Source: Aphelocoma coerulescens (lineage: Eukaryota > Chordata > Aves > Passeriformes > Corvidae). From it: a stretch of DNA of 64,000 nt. The stretch lies in the NCBI RefSeq assembly GCF_041296385.1, contig NC_091019.1, forward strand, positions 10,253,264 to 10,317,263. Direction: 5' to 3'. Positions 24,621 through 37,269 of this stretch are shown piece after piece (positions within the stretch are counted from its first letter, which is position 1; each line of letters opens with the position of its first letter). The position numbers and the translations under genes were made by a program. Under the pieces are notes generated by a model. The model was not told the origin of the DNA, ran no database searches, and saw only the letters and a list, made by a program, of their open reading frames with translations.

Positions 24621-27600
24621 CTTCTGAACGCAGTTATTTTTACCTGGGTTCTTATGAGCTTAAGCAAAACAAAATTATAACACAGTATGAGGATGTATTA
24701 TGTATTAAAAGTCTAAAATGCAATTCCCTCCTTCCTACTTCCACACTCATTTGACATACCAATGAGCCCATTAGGAATAAGGAAAATATTGGGATGCTGT
24801 TTCTCTTACATAAGGACTGCTGATCATAGTTGTCATGTGGTTTTTAACAGGAAAGCTTGTTTCTCTTGTAGACATATCAATAATTATTTAGTTCTACCTG
24901 TACTCAGGAGAAAGGCAGGTTTTAAGATTGCTCTCACAACTTAAAAGACAGGATAATCTCTGCTGAGAGTGCTATGAATAGAGAGTTAAATCCACCAAAA
25001 ACCCAACATAAATGCATGAAAACGCCTAATTACCAAAGACAGAAGCATTTAATATGTAGGAGGGTGATCCAGGACTTTTGACATTCCATAATGAAAAACC
25101 ACATTCGCCATACAACAGAAGTAGTGACCTGGGGCTCCTCTGCCTTATAAATTAGTCAGAAAAAGGTGCATGGGCAAAGGTAAATGAAGAGGAGAGGAAT
25201 CAGGTCTGGGCACCACTCTCTGCAGTTCCAAGTTCCCTGTTTTTGAGCCTCCTTCTCCACTGCAGTTCTGCGCCCTGACAGATCAGAGACAGTCCGACAT
25301 GGAGTGCTTGGTGCTGAGCAAATGGGTATCATCAGACTGAGTCTCCCTAAAAACCAAACATTAGTGACTTTTGCTTAGCCAGTTGCACAAAGATTTTACT
25401 ATATTTGAAAAAATCTGTGCTGAGAATCTTGCAAGGTAAAGCCCATAGATCAACAGTAGAGTTAGCAAGATGTTTCCGATTGCTAATAGTAAAAAAAGGA
25501 TTCTCCCAGAATCCAACATATTTATAGTACTATTTTCATTAAATTGCCATTAAATCATGAACACACTGGGATAAAGTGAACATGGAATATTTCCTAGTTA
25601 ATTTCCCTTCTAATTTATTTCATTTTTCTGTTAGGCACAAAAATGATATCCATTTATGTTTGCTACATGTTATTTCCCAATAAGCTTGACAGGAATAAGG
25701 TGTTACTGAGTTCTTAAGGAAAATGCAGTAGGGAACTAACCTTTTCTATTTGTTTTTCCTAGGGAAAAAAGACTAAATGGATGAAAAAGTAATCTTACAT
25801 TGTCTACTTACAATGTTATCTATTTACATTAAAAATTCTGATTGGCAGAGGAATGCTCATATCTCTTTGGGCATTTCTATTGCTACAATGTACAGTAGAA
25901 AATATGCAGAATGGATGTGCCTTCAGATTAATCAGTAAGACACTATACATTTCATAAGGATAAAGGTCATAACAGCTGAGCAAATAATTTCCATCAACAT
26001 TTTAAATAAGATTATAGGACACATAGAATTTTCATTCAAACTAGCTGGGCAGAATCTGTGCAAGGTACTGTGGCATTGCAAGAAATTGCCTCTCTGAAAG
26101 AAGAAAACACCACAGTGGAAAATACAGAAGTTTTTTAAATTAAAAGCAAAAAAACCCACCCACTTAAACATTAGATGCTTTTTCCATTATCTTGAATAGA
26201 AGTAATTCTAAAGACCTGTTTCATTTTAAGAACACATACAAGTGTTACATCTATTCAAACCCTAACTGAGTTTTTTGAATATATTTGATCTTTTCTTAAA
26301 ACATAACTAAAGAGTCCTTTAGAAAGGATATTTAAGCAAAATGTGAAAGGGATGTCATCTCAGAAGTCAATGTAAAAAACTAGTAAGAATATGGAATTCC
26401 AATAAAATTTACTATTTATTGCAAATTTATGTATCTACATAAAAAACTACCAAGAACATTAAATATATTTCTTTTCTTCCTCAGATAATTACATTGTTCT
26501 GATCTTTACTATGCAGATACATGTGAAGAGAAACATTTCGTGTTTTCTGCTTAAGGTGTTCTTTTGCATCTAATTATTAGCAATGCTTAATAAAGTATTT
26601 GATAAATGCCTTAATTAAATAACTGATGGATCTCAACCTTGAAATTACATAATCTAGCTTGTAATCATCATTTTTCTTGTGAAAATTTATTGGAAACAAG
26701 GACCTGGTGAAATTGATACATTTCCTTCCCTGCTTCTCCTTCATGTCAACATCCCATTCCCTAAAGTAGGGGAGAATGAGTAAAAATTCTGGCAGATTAT
26801 GAGATAAATGTTCTAAGGAAACCCTTGTTCTGTCACAAATATATTGCAAAGACCAAAATAAGTATGCTTGATACTAAAATCAGGGAATAAGTCAGGAAAA
26901 GCCCCAGGAATTTATTCTTTCCAGAGAATTTGGAGGAAGAAAATATGTCTTAATACACTTACCCCAATTTAAAGCTATTGGAAGTGTTTAAGTGTCTGGC
27001 ATTATTTGAGTGTTTAGTGTCACTTCCTGCTGAATGGGAGACAAAGAGAACAGAAAATGGAAAGGGACTCATCCTTCTCCACCTCACTGCCACTTTTCAA
27101 TTTCAATCAGGAGCTGTGCCCAGTCCTTTGAGCTCGGCCAAGCTACCCCACAGAACAAAGGTAAAATGCAAAAGCAGTCTTGATGCAAGCATCCAGTGTT
27201 CCAGCAATGCTGGGATCCCCCAAGAACCAAATTCACCACCTTCACAACTGCTCTGCAGTACCAGACAAGTTTAGAGCACAAAGAAAAAGACTGAGATCTC
27301 AGGGCTTAATTTTATAAGGATAACACTAAATTCCTGCAATGTCAATAAGTTGATGTAAAATGTCATCTACGATCCATGAAAAATGAATATTTCGGAAAAT
27401 AAAACTGCTCAATTAAAGTTAACTAAGGAAAATAAGGCTGAAGGTCAATTCCAACCTTCAGCTCCTTTGTTTTACACAAGGGATTTTCACCTTACTCGTT
27501 TGTACTAAGAAAAATTCTTCCAAGTGATTTAAAAGACACCCGTGATAAGTTTAGTCTAGATACTTTGATAACTTAAATGTTGCTTCTTTAACTGATGTTT

Positions 27601-29053
27601 TATTATGTTTCTGGCACTTTAGATGTGCTAGAAGATTCAGATTCCAGGAAATTTCCCTGATAGTCCTGTAAATCTGCAACTGCTCAATTTGACTGAAGTA
27701 TTTCCAAACCCCAGAATTGCAGAAGTCTCTTTGAGAGACATAAAATAGAAAGGAGTGCTTTCTACAGTGTCTCATACTACCCCTCTCCTAGCTTCCTAGC
27801 ACACCTCTGCATATCACAGCCATCAGTTTTAGTTTAGCTAGATGGTGTAGAAATACTTCTTCTGCAATAGTTACTAAACTTTATCCTTGTTAGACCAAAT
27901 CTTCATACATAAAGGGGAAAAAAATCCCCCAAAATAAGTCCTTTGCTGAGGCTTATGCTTCTTTAGAATGCTGCATTACCATGTTTTCTACTGCTTTTGT
28001 AATTATTTAACTCCTCTTGCCTGCTGAAAAACCAGATATTGCAATAAAAGAAGGTCCCATGGTAGCCTCACCTGCACAGTGGATCAGTGCCAGGACAGCA
28101 GATCATAGTTTGGATATTTTTAGAAAAGAAGCATTGAACAAAAATGAAAACATCCCTATGCCACTAAATCCATGAACAGAAGCAGTTCTGCTTGTTGCCA
28201 TATGAAAAAGAATGTAGAGGAAAACTAGAAGTGTAAAGAGACACAACAAGAGGTGTGCAGTGCTTTCTTTAAGAAACTGAGTGCAGTATGGTTCTTCAGG
28301 TCGGAATGAGAAAGCAGGGAGGATGATGGCAGTGGATGAGCATGGAGAAGGGACTAAGGGATGACTGCCTGGCTGTTCACTGTGTTTTTCAATTTAAGAA
28401 GTAGCAGTTCATCAGCTGAGCAAGCTGTTACAGGTTTCAGAACAAAGAAAGGAACAAGTGCCTAATTAACCTGTGGAATAGCTTGACATATAATGCTGCA
28501 GCTACTAAAGGATTACAATTTTTGAACAAAGTCACAGTGGGCTTTTAAATTTCTTATGCTAATAAATCCTTGTAATGTTTCATTTCAACAATATGAAGCA
28601 AATTGAAATAAGTGTGTTCCAACACACACAACTGCGGTATTCCTTCTAAATATTTCTGTTGTGGATTCACTGTGCATTAAGCAAAATGTTTTTTAAAAAT
28701 TCTTTTTAATGGACTGGAATAATCATAATTGTCACCATGAAGAGACACCACCACCCCCCTCAAAAATCTAAACACATTATCTTCATCTGCCTCAAAACAT
28801 ATGTATACACTGTAGTTCAAGACACTGTCATGGTACGGTTATCTCACATTCAGGGTACTAATAGGATGATGGTACTTGTTCCTGGGTCAGTGAACAAGCC
28901 AAAGCTGCCTAAAGTCAGACTCGAGCTTTGAGAGAAAAGAAAAAGGGGGTTGCCTCTTTTTTTCTTTTTTTCAGCAGAGGAATACATGGAGAACTGGTTA
29001 GATTTTGCTGGTTCCAGACCGTTTCATCTTCGCGTGCTCTCTGCTTTCTGCCC
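24621..29053. other. unannotated non-coding DNA
   Basis: AT-rich sequence without recognisable exons or transposons. Short A-rich tracts only. A strong pyrimidine tract ending in CAG at about 28972 is followed by a stretch open in one frame, but this runs into the SINE relic at 29054 and is not supported as an exon. Confidence 0.55.
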
Positions 29054-29285
29054 CAGCATGGCTGTGCTGGTAATATTCTTGCCTTCAGGCCAGAAGGTCA
29101 GGGGTTGAAGGACAACATAAAAACTTAGGCTCTAATACAGTGATGACACAGAGGCACAGTGCTCGTAGGGGAAGAGCAACCACACTGTCAAAGGTGTCTT
29201 CTTTGGATGAAACACTGAATAGAGGTCCCTACTGGCAAAGTCAAATGAAAAAGGAATAAAAGCTCCACTGCGAAAAATGTATTTT
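29054..29285 (+). mobile_element. ancient tRNA-promoter SINE relic
   Basis: A near-canonical RNA polymerase III A box (TGGCTGTGCTGG at 29059-29070) and a B-box-like GGTTGAAGGAC (29103-29113) lie about 33 bp apart, as in tRNA-derived SINEs. The intervening GCCTTCAGGCCAGAAGGTCAGGGGTT resembles the tRNA-related head of an old vertebrate SINE family. The downstream body keeps the order TAGGCTCTAATACAGTG, CACTGTCAAAGGTGTCTTC, TTTGGATGAAACACTGAATAGAGGTCC, which matches that family's body (TTTCGGATGAGACGTTAAACCGAGGTCC type). It is heavily diverged. I cannot name the exact family with certainty; AmnSINE/DeuSINE-like groups are the comparison to run. It is unusual because birds have almost no active SINEs, so this is an old insertion. 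Confidence 0.65.
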
Positions 29286-32200
29286 AAAAACGACTGCCAC
29301 GGAGTTCAAAAAGAAAGCTAAAGTTCTGTTAGTTTTATTATTTAGCTAACAATTTTTTTTACATCTATCTTTCAGTATTTATGGAGGCCTGGCAAAATAA
29401 AAATATTTCTATTTTCAGTTTCATTATCAATTCATATTAGTATAATTAGACTATAAAATCTCTATCTTATTTACATTGATGTGGCTTTGATTAATAAAAA
29501 TTAAGGCACATAACCAAGTAAAAAGCAATTTATATGCTTTTTTTGGAAACAGAATACAATGGAGTCTTAGTTGTCCTATTTTAAAATTTTTCATTTACTA
29601 TCTTCATGTTGGCAGTGGGTTATTACTGCCAAGTGTTTCTACTGGCAAGAAAATGAATTAACCATTTTCAAAGTGTGATGAAGAATATTAAAAAATAGAT
29701 AATTCAGTGAGCACTAAACAAGGAACAAAGCTTTATCTGAAAGCAAACAACCAAAACTATTTTGAAGCTCATAATGCTAAGCTGAAAGAAGAAAAAAGTG
29801 GTGAAATAAATTAAGCAGAAAATGTACCATTCTTGCTGCATATTTTGGGAAAGATGCAGTAGACAGAAGAAGGAGCAGCTCTTGACAGTTCAAGTGGAAC
29901 TTCAATAGTTGGATGTAGAAGACAAAAGGTGAACAGGAAAAAAGTCAGAATAAAAATTAATCTGATCACCAGAAACAGTGAGACATGTACCACTTACAGG
30001 GGATAACCCTTCTAAAACTTGAATCTGAATTTTCTGTTTCCTGGAAAGTTTACAGACCTCTTCAGGTGCCATACTGATATTTTGGAGATGCCCCACTGCT
30101 GCTGTCTTTAATGAGATATTTCAGGAGTTATTATCAACTGGAAAGTGTCCCAAAGACATTAATAGAAGTTACATCCTATTAAATGTTCACTTCCCCCTGA
30201 AAACCTTGGAAGTGAGTGACCAGATTGAAAAATCTGGATTAGATCATTATAAATCCATAAATCCTTGCTTGCTTACAAAGATGTGTGGGTCTGCAGAGGC
30301 ACTTACCTTCAGTAGAGACTTGCAAGATCTGGTCCCCGTGCTATTGGCCTAGAAGTGCCAACATACAGGGAATCAGCAGCTGCCCTGATTCTGAGGATTC
30401 TGCAGGATTCTGAGCACTTCCAGGGAGGCTTCTGATTGTGGAGTTTCTTGTTCATTTGTTTCTCCCCTGATCAAGCCAACTATGGTGACAAATGCTTCCA
30501 GGCTTGGCACTTTATCTATGCATTTTCACCCATACACTCAGAAACACCAACACCTATACACACTTATTTATTTTGATAGCCAACTTTGGAAATGGGTGAA
30601 TTCTTTAGTATTGGGCTTTTGGACTATTTTATTTCTAAAAATACCACACTAAATTTTAAATAAAACTCCATACTCTAGCAATCAAATAAAGGTGCATCTG
30701 AAAACACAGTTTGACTTTAATGCATTTATAAACAGCTGTAATGATATCGGTCAACAACAACAACAACAACAAAGAAATGTTGAAATCCCTAAAGTTGGGG
30801 AAAACCTGACATTATGTTATAGAAGAGAAAGAAACTCACATTTTTCTTCTTTAATTTTGTTTCATGTAGCTGTGGCAAATTCTTAAAAACCAGAAAGTAA
30901 AGTTATCAAAAAAAATCAAATCTACTCACTGAGTTTATAATTTCTGAGTGGTTTTGTGTAGAAAACTGTTCTGTGCAATACTGTGACTCAACATGTGGTT
31001 ACCACCAGACAGTGCTATGTAGAGCTCTCCACCTGCTGTAGCACCAACAGTGACCCCTGTGAGCTGCAAGACCATGTCTACACTCCAGATTTCTGCTAGC
31101 AGAGTCAACCACTCTAAATTAAAGAAAGCAGACCTTTGATAGACAGACCAGCATTGAAATTAAAGCAGAAATTAGGCTTTCATCAGTATAGGTTTTTTTT
31201 GAGTGTGGAGGGAAATAAAAAAAAGGACTTTTATGTTGACACAAACCTTAAGTGAGTTGTAATAAATGTGTTTGTGCTATGAATACTCTCCTAGTAGGTA
31301 CAGTTCTCTCATAGGAAGTAATAGACAGAAAAACAAGATGTCCTGAGGCCAAAGTTTATGTTAACAGAAAAAAAAATCCAGTTAATCTAAAGATGTTATT
31401 GAATGGCATTACAACAATAAAATATTGGCTCAGGCCTACAGTGTTTTTGATGAGTGGTGGTACAAGTATTTACCAGTCCTTACCATTTACCATTCTCTTT
31501 GGATATCATCCTAATGTTTAAGACCCTATGCTGTCCTATGGAAAACTCATTAAAGCTGTTCATAAGAGTGTTGACACCACTTCAGGGTACTGAATTTTGG
31601 ATCCTACATGTTCCAAGCATGTTTGGAAACCTGAGATAATAAAAAAAACCCCTTCTGCTAATGCTCTTAAATACCAGAATCACTTCTCAAACAAACTTAC
31701 AGTGTAAGAGAAAAAGCATGTGAGTTGGAGTGCAAAAAAAGCAGGCTAGAGTATTTCAGAATACAAACTTTTTCCTGGCAAGCACCCTTGGAATCAAGTG
31801 CAAGAATCTCCTGGAACTGAGGCGAGCCAAGGTAATGCAAGGAATTTAGAAAGAGGCTTTCCTCATTAAACAGGCTTGCAAAGTAACCATGTACAACTAA
31901 ATTAAGCTTCACCATTACATAGAGTGGGATAAATTCCTATCAGAAATATGGGAAAGGTGTAGTACAAAGGGAGTGATGGGAGTAAATTGAGCAGACAATA
32001 TTTTTTGGCTGAATGTCAGAGAATATATTCCTAACAGAGAAGATGACTATTATACTGCAGAAAAGACACCCCCAAGGGAAGTGATAGAAGTCTCATTCCT
32101 TCAGTCCTTAAAAAATGTAATTAGGTAATGCAGAAGATACTGTAGAAAACAGTCCTGTGCTTTTTAAACGATTTTTAATATGAATGTTACCTCTTTCTCA

Positions 32201-35200
32201 TCTCTAATTTCTGTCATTTTAAGAATATGACTGGAGGATCATAGAGCACACATAGCAAGGAGGGAAATCTCAGCCTGCCACTGGTTTCCCTCCCTGTTCA
32301 CCTCCCTGTTTCTTGCCACTCACACCCTTTCCATCATCTACAGATGGCTGGAGGAGCAGGGGGCAATTACAAATTACACAATTACAAATTAATCTCTCTT
32401 TTTGTTGCAGAAGCCTTGAGTTGTGCTCCAACAGCACAGAACTAATTTTCTTGTCTTTGGGAGTGGGAAGATTGGTTGTGCATTTGTCAGTTTTGTCTTT
32501 GTCAGGGTGTTTGTGGCAGTTATGCTCAGTACAACGAGATAAGTGAGTAAAACAGCATTTCTCAATTTTAATATCCAAGACTTCTCACTGTCATGAGGAT
32601 TACTGGCACAAAGCCTTCTTATAAAATTCTTTTGTCACATACTGCATTACAAACCTATCAGATTGTCTCCATTTCAGTCACTGACACATTTTCTAACCTT
32701 TTTTCACTGTAAATCTCAGAGTTTTCACATACCATCAAAAAAGAAAGAAAACACCCACCAAAAACCAAAGCCGACCCCATTCCATCTGTTGCATTTCAAA
32801 GCTTTATCTCAAGAGATTCAGCCCAGTTCCTCAGACACAGTTTCACTGTCACTTCCAGATACACATATTTTAGCAAGAAACAAGTGTGATGTAACTCTTG
32901 TTCAAGCTGATATCAACTACTTTTCCCTGTAATTTTGGATAAATTCTCATCTTTTACCTTCATTGATTAAATTTCATTTCAATAAGGAGATGTGATTACT
33001 TCAATATATAAGCTAAGAATAAACACACTTCTCTTTCTCTCTTGTATCACTTTACTCAGAAAGAAAATGTTATTTCTAAAAGTAAAACCAAACCCAAACA
33101 CACAGAAAAAACTCCAAACTACACAAATCCAAAAAACAGCTCACAAAGAGAAACTTAAAAAAAAAATCCCTCAGGAGAGTGTTTGTGCACTGCTAGGTTT
33201 ATTTACTATTTAGTTATTTTGTATTCTGTACATCCCATCCTTCTTCATAATTAAATCCCTTCAGTATTTTCAATGCCCTCTCTATATCTTTGGGTGAGGT
33301 TGTGTTGTTTTAGGCTTTTTTTTAATTGAAAAGAAGAATTCCTTTAAATGCAAGTAAATAACTTGGTTTTGCTGTTACTGGGTAATGAAGTGTCACAAAT
33401 CCCAGAATGGGGTGAGGATAGAAACCCCAATCCTATAACCTGAGTGGCATGGGCTGAAAGGGTGCTACTCACCTCAGACGAGAGCATGGTGAGATTGTTT
33501 GTGAACATAATTCTCTTCCACAGTCACCAAAGCAAAAATAGCATGTCCCTTTCAATTCTGCCAGATCTGTAAGGATTCAGCAGTGCCCTGGTTTATACCT
33601 GACTGGGAAACCCTTTTTTTCCCCTGTCTGTCTCCTATTCCAACACGTTAAGCATTAAAAAAGCAGCAACCTTTGCTAACCATAGTTCTGTTGCCAGTGA
33701 CTCAGTTCCTGCTGTGGTCTTGCTTATTCAAGTTCATTAACTCATTCAGTTTGTTTTCATTATCAGCTGATAATAAGCACTTGATAAATAGATGAACCTG
33801 GATGAAGATAGGTCTGTGTTTTCAAGTACAATTTACCAATAAAAGCTGACTTTTTAAAAAGAGTTTGCCTGTTTGAAGCTAATTTGAAAGAAGAGTATTT
33901 CATACTATTTAAGTAAATTACCTCTGAACTAGTAATTGTGAACATGATTGGACTTTGTGCAGAACCATGATGAAAAATAGCTTGAAAGTTGAAACATATT
34001 TGGAGGTTAAAAAAATTGCTACCTAATCAAGTCATATTTTAGTTCATGTAGACTTATACACTTATCTATGGAGGAATTGTATCCTGTAAAAATATAAAAA
34101 CTTCCATTGAAAGGCATTTCACACTGTGAAATTTTTGAAATTTTTATGGGACCTCAGATTCTATCTTCATAATTTTTTTAATACAGGAAATGTTTTATGT
34201 TAGCATTTTATATGAAAAAATAAATTTGTACATAATATAGAAATGTGCCCAATTGTTGTGAAAAAATAAGTGTCATAAATTTTTCATTGAAGATTTTCAT
34301 CATCTTTTTATCCTTCAGAATTAACTGATCAAAGAGGCTGTTGTTGCACTTTTTTGAGAATTGAAGACTGATTTACACTTTTCAAACAGCTGATATTTTA
34401 TAACTGGTGGTTAATTATGATTGTTCTACTAAGACAATGATTGCAAAAAACTAAGTTTCTGTGAGCAAGTGTCCAACCAGCAAAAAGAAGTTGCACTTTC
34501 CCTTCAAATGCATTATCTATATAACATTTTTAATTCATATTAAGACATTCTATTAAAATTGATTGATTTTTTTGTTTCCATAAGTCCACTGGACCTGCAA
34601 CTCAAAGGAATATTAAAAATCTCTGAAAATGAAAGGATATGGTTTCCAAATAAAACTGTCAAAATGTGTAAAAGTTGAGGCCTACCATCTCCACAACTTT
34701 TCAATATGTATGAACACACCATTATTATTTTTTGAATAGTAGTTTAGCAGGACAAATAATGCCTTTAACCTAGCATAGCTGTCTTAAATGCATACAGACA
34801 GGTCTAAATAAACATGATAGCAGGGCAATCTCTCTGCAAACAATAAGCAAGTTCTAAAATCTGATGGGTTTTTCTGCAAATCCATGGCTTCAACCAGTAC
34901 CTTTGGCATTAACCCCTCTTAAGAGGAATAACAGATTTCAGTGAGATTGAAAAAAAGCTTTTGGTGCCAGAGCTCTCATTTGCTTCCACCAGAAATAGTA
35001 ATGTATCATTTCAGACTTTTGACAATACATTCCCCTTCCTCTCACAAATGTTTGTAGAGCTGAACAGCTTAAAGCAGAGCTGTGGAACTGATGAATTGTT
35101 TCATACACTACAGAGAAATGCCAGAAGCTGGAAGGCACCTGCCATGCTTCCCTGAACTCTCTATGATGTATTAGAGAACTGCGCTGTATTTGCACACCTC

Positions 35201-36940
35201 CTGTTCACCACAAGCCTTTGCACCACTTTTAAATAGGAAAGGACACAGGGTTGCACTGGTGATAAGCAAAAATGGAGCAAGAACCATTGTTTGTGTGTAT
35301 CCAATGGGTCCATCACCTCATAATTAGGCAAGAGACTGTGACCTGTATTCTAGAGCAGGTTGCCTCCAGTTCTACAGCCCTCAAGGAACCAATTCAGAAA
35401 TCTGTGTCCTCAGAGGTAAATTATAAGGGCTTTTTTTCTTGCATGTGACCACTATCAAGGACAGCTCGGACTTGGGACATGAATCAGCTAAAGAGAATAA
35501 GAAAAAAATGTGAAAATAAAAAAAGATTACCTAAACTCCCCCAAACCTGGCGTAAAAGCAGTAAAAAACAATTCATACTAAAAAGATTTCAGTTCCATCA
35601 CTATGTACTTTCAGTCTAGGGAGTGCAGGCTGGAATATTCAACTCCTGCAAAGTAATTTGTACCAACCTACTCCAAGCATATTAGAACTTAAAAGAAATA
35701 AGGTATATCAACCATTCAAAAAACTTACACTTTTTTGAAAAACCTGTACATTTTTAAAGCAATTTTTTGGTCATTCATTTTTCAAAAAGTCATGATTTCA
35801 TGTTGTTCTTAACAATCATCATTCACAGATCTGCTAAGAATCCCATTATGAGAGCAGGGATGCCTATATTTAACAGTCTCCTGGCTGAAAATGCTCATAA
35901 TTTGAGCAAATTTTCCCAAGATTTAGCACTGCTGTACCAGAAAAGACCTGCAGTTTTTGGTCAATCTGCAATAGTAATTGTTTCCTTTAACAGTAAAGAA
36001 GCGGGCAGGTTGCTTGTTTGTTTTGTAATATATCATTTAGCCATGAAAAGCTGCCTAGTTTCATTATACACTGGATTATTTTAAATGTTATTACCATAAA
36101 ACTCAATATTTTGCTCAGATTAGTGAAGTATGGCAAAACATTAGGATGGAGGGGTATCAACAGACACTGAACACTGCTGCAACTTCTGCAGATAAGACAG
36201 AATGTTACATGAATACTGGTAACAGGTCTTATATGGATATAGAGAATATTTTAATTTACAATAATGTTGTATTTTAATTTAATTTCTTGTCTTTAATGTT
36301 ATAAATGCCAAGCAAATCGTTAAAAGAAATGTCAGCTCTATCAGTGGCAGCTGCTGTTACTACTGAAAAAGGAGGGGAAGTGTAGGAACAGGGCAGCCAG
36401 CAAACCCCACAGCGGTCTGCAAAGTCACTAGTGGGAAAACAACAAAGGCCTTTCCATGCAACTAACACAGATGTGCCCATAGCCAAACTGTCAGAAGCAG
36501 TTAGGATGACAGCTACTCACAGTTCATTATTTCCTTCTCACAGGTCACTGGGTGACAAGCTGGGTCACCATGCTTTGTCGGCTGCTACAAACTTCCCCAC
36601 ACCCCCTCAGCCCCCCAGTTCTGATGCCAGTTAAATAAAGGTAAGCTGCTCAAATTAGTACACTGATGTAAATAAATATCTTCAAGTGCTTTTTGAAAAT
36701 GGGAATGTAATGTTTATTATACCTTCATTTTCAGATGGATACGTGACATTTCCTCTCAGTGACAAGCAGGGAACTGGATTTGTATCTGTAGCAGATACAT
36801 CTATTAGAATAATTTTGTCAAGATGTGACTAAAGCAGATAATGAAAGCTAATTTGTCACCAAATCGAAGTTTTAACCTTTAGAGCACTTACATGGCAGAT
36901 ACATCATGAAAAATCATTGCAACTCAGTGAAAAGATGTTT
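29286..36940. other. unannotated non-coding DNA
   Basis: No supported gene. Two very short minus-strand segments, 30307-30348 (42 nt) and 29998-30040 (43 nt), have good acceptor-like and GTAAGT-type donor-like borders, but neither joins the candidate exons at 41 kb in an open frame. A (CAA)7 tract lies at 30752-30772, and a 15-bp-period direct repeat of CAATTACAAATTA lies at 32364-32391. The rest is AT-rich and shows nothing I recognise. Confidence 0.55.
30752..30772. repeat. (CAA)7 microsatellite
   Basis: Seven perfect CAA units in AT-rich non-coding sequence. Confidence 0.95.
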
Positions 36941-36949
36941 TTCTGAGAG

Positions 36950-37260
36950 AGGACTTTCCTCAAATAGAAATCTGAGTGGGGTACTTAAAATGAATGCAGA
37001 CTTCTAAAATGCAGCAAATACAGTCTAAAGCATATTCTCTTTTTTTGGTGGAATGTGTATAAATAGATTTTTAAAATACTCCAGTAATTAATTAGTGTTT
37101 CTAATACATTCTTATCTGTCTTCATGGAGTAATCAATTTACAATACAGACGTAGATGATGACTTTTACCTATGTTTTGCCCATGTGGAATTTAAAATGAA
37201 TGAACAGAGCATCAAGAATCAAGGTCAAGCATTTGCTTAGCTGTAACAATGGAAGCAGGA
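36950..37260. promoter_or_regulatory. candidate conserved non-coding block
   Basis: Non-repetitive stretch with a CCAGTAATTAATTAGTG homeodomain cluster near 37080-37097, a GTAATCAATTTAC word near 37130 and an AACAATGG SOX-type word near 37244. No open frame or repeat explains it. The regulatory reading is inference only. Confidence 0.22.
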
Positions 37261-37269
37261 GAACATTTC

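Noticed and set aside
29998..30040. 43-nt minus-strand segment ending in a GTAAGTGG donor-like site
   Set aside because: Two frames are open, as expected for so short a piece. No connection to a recognised exon.
30307..30348. 42-nt minus-strand segment with good splice-like borders
   Set aside because: Fourteen codons only. Joining it to exon B in B's frame gives an in-segment stop. Probably chance.
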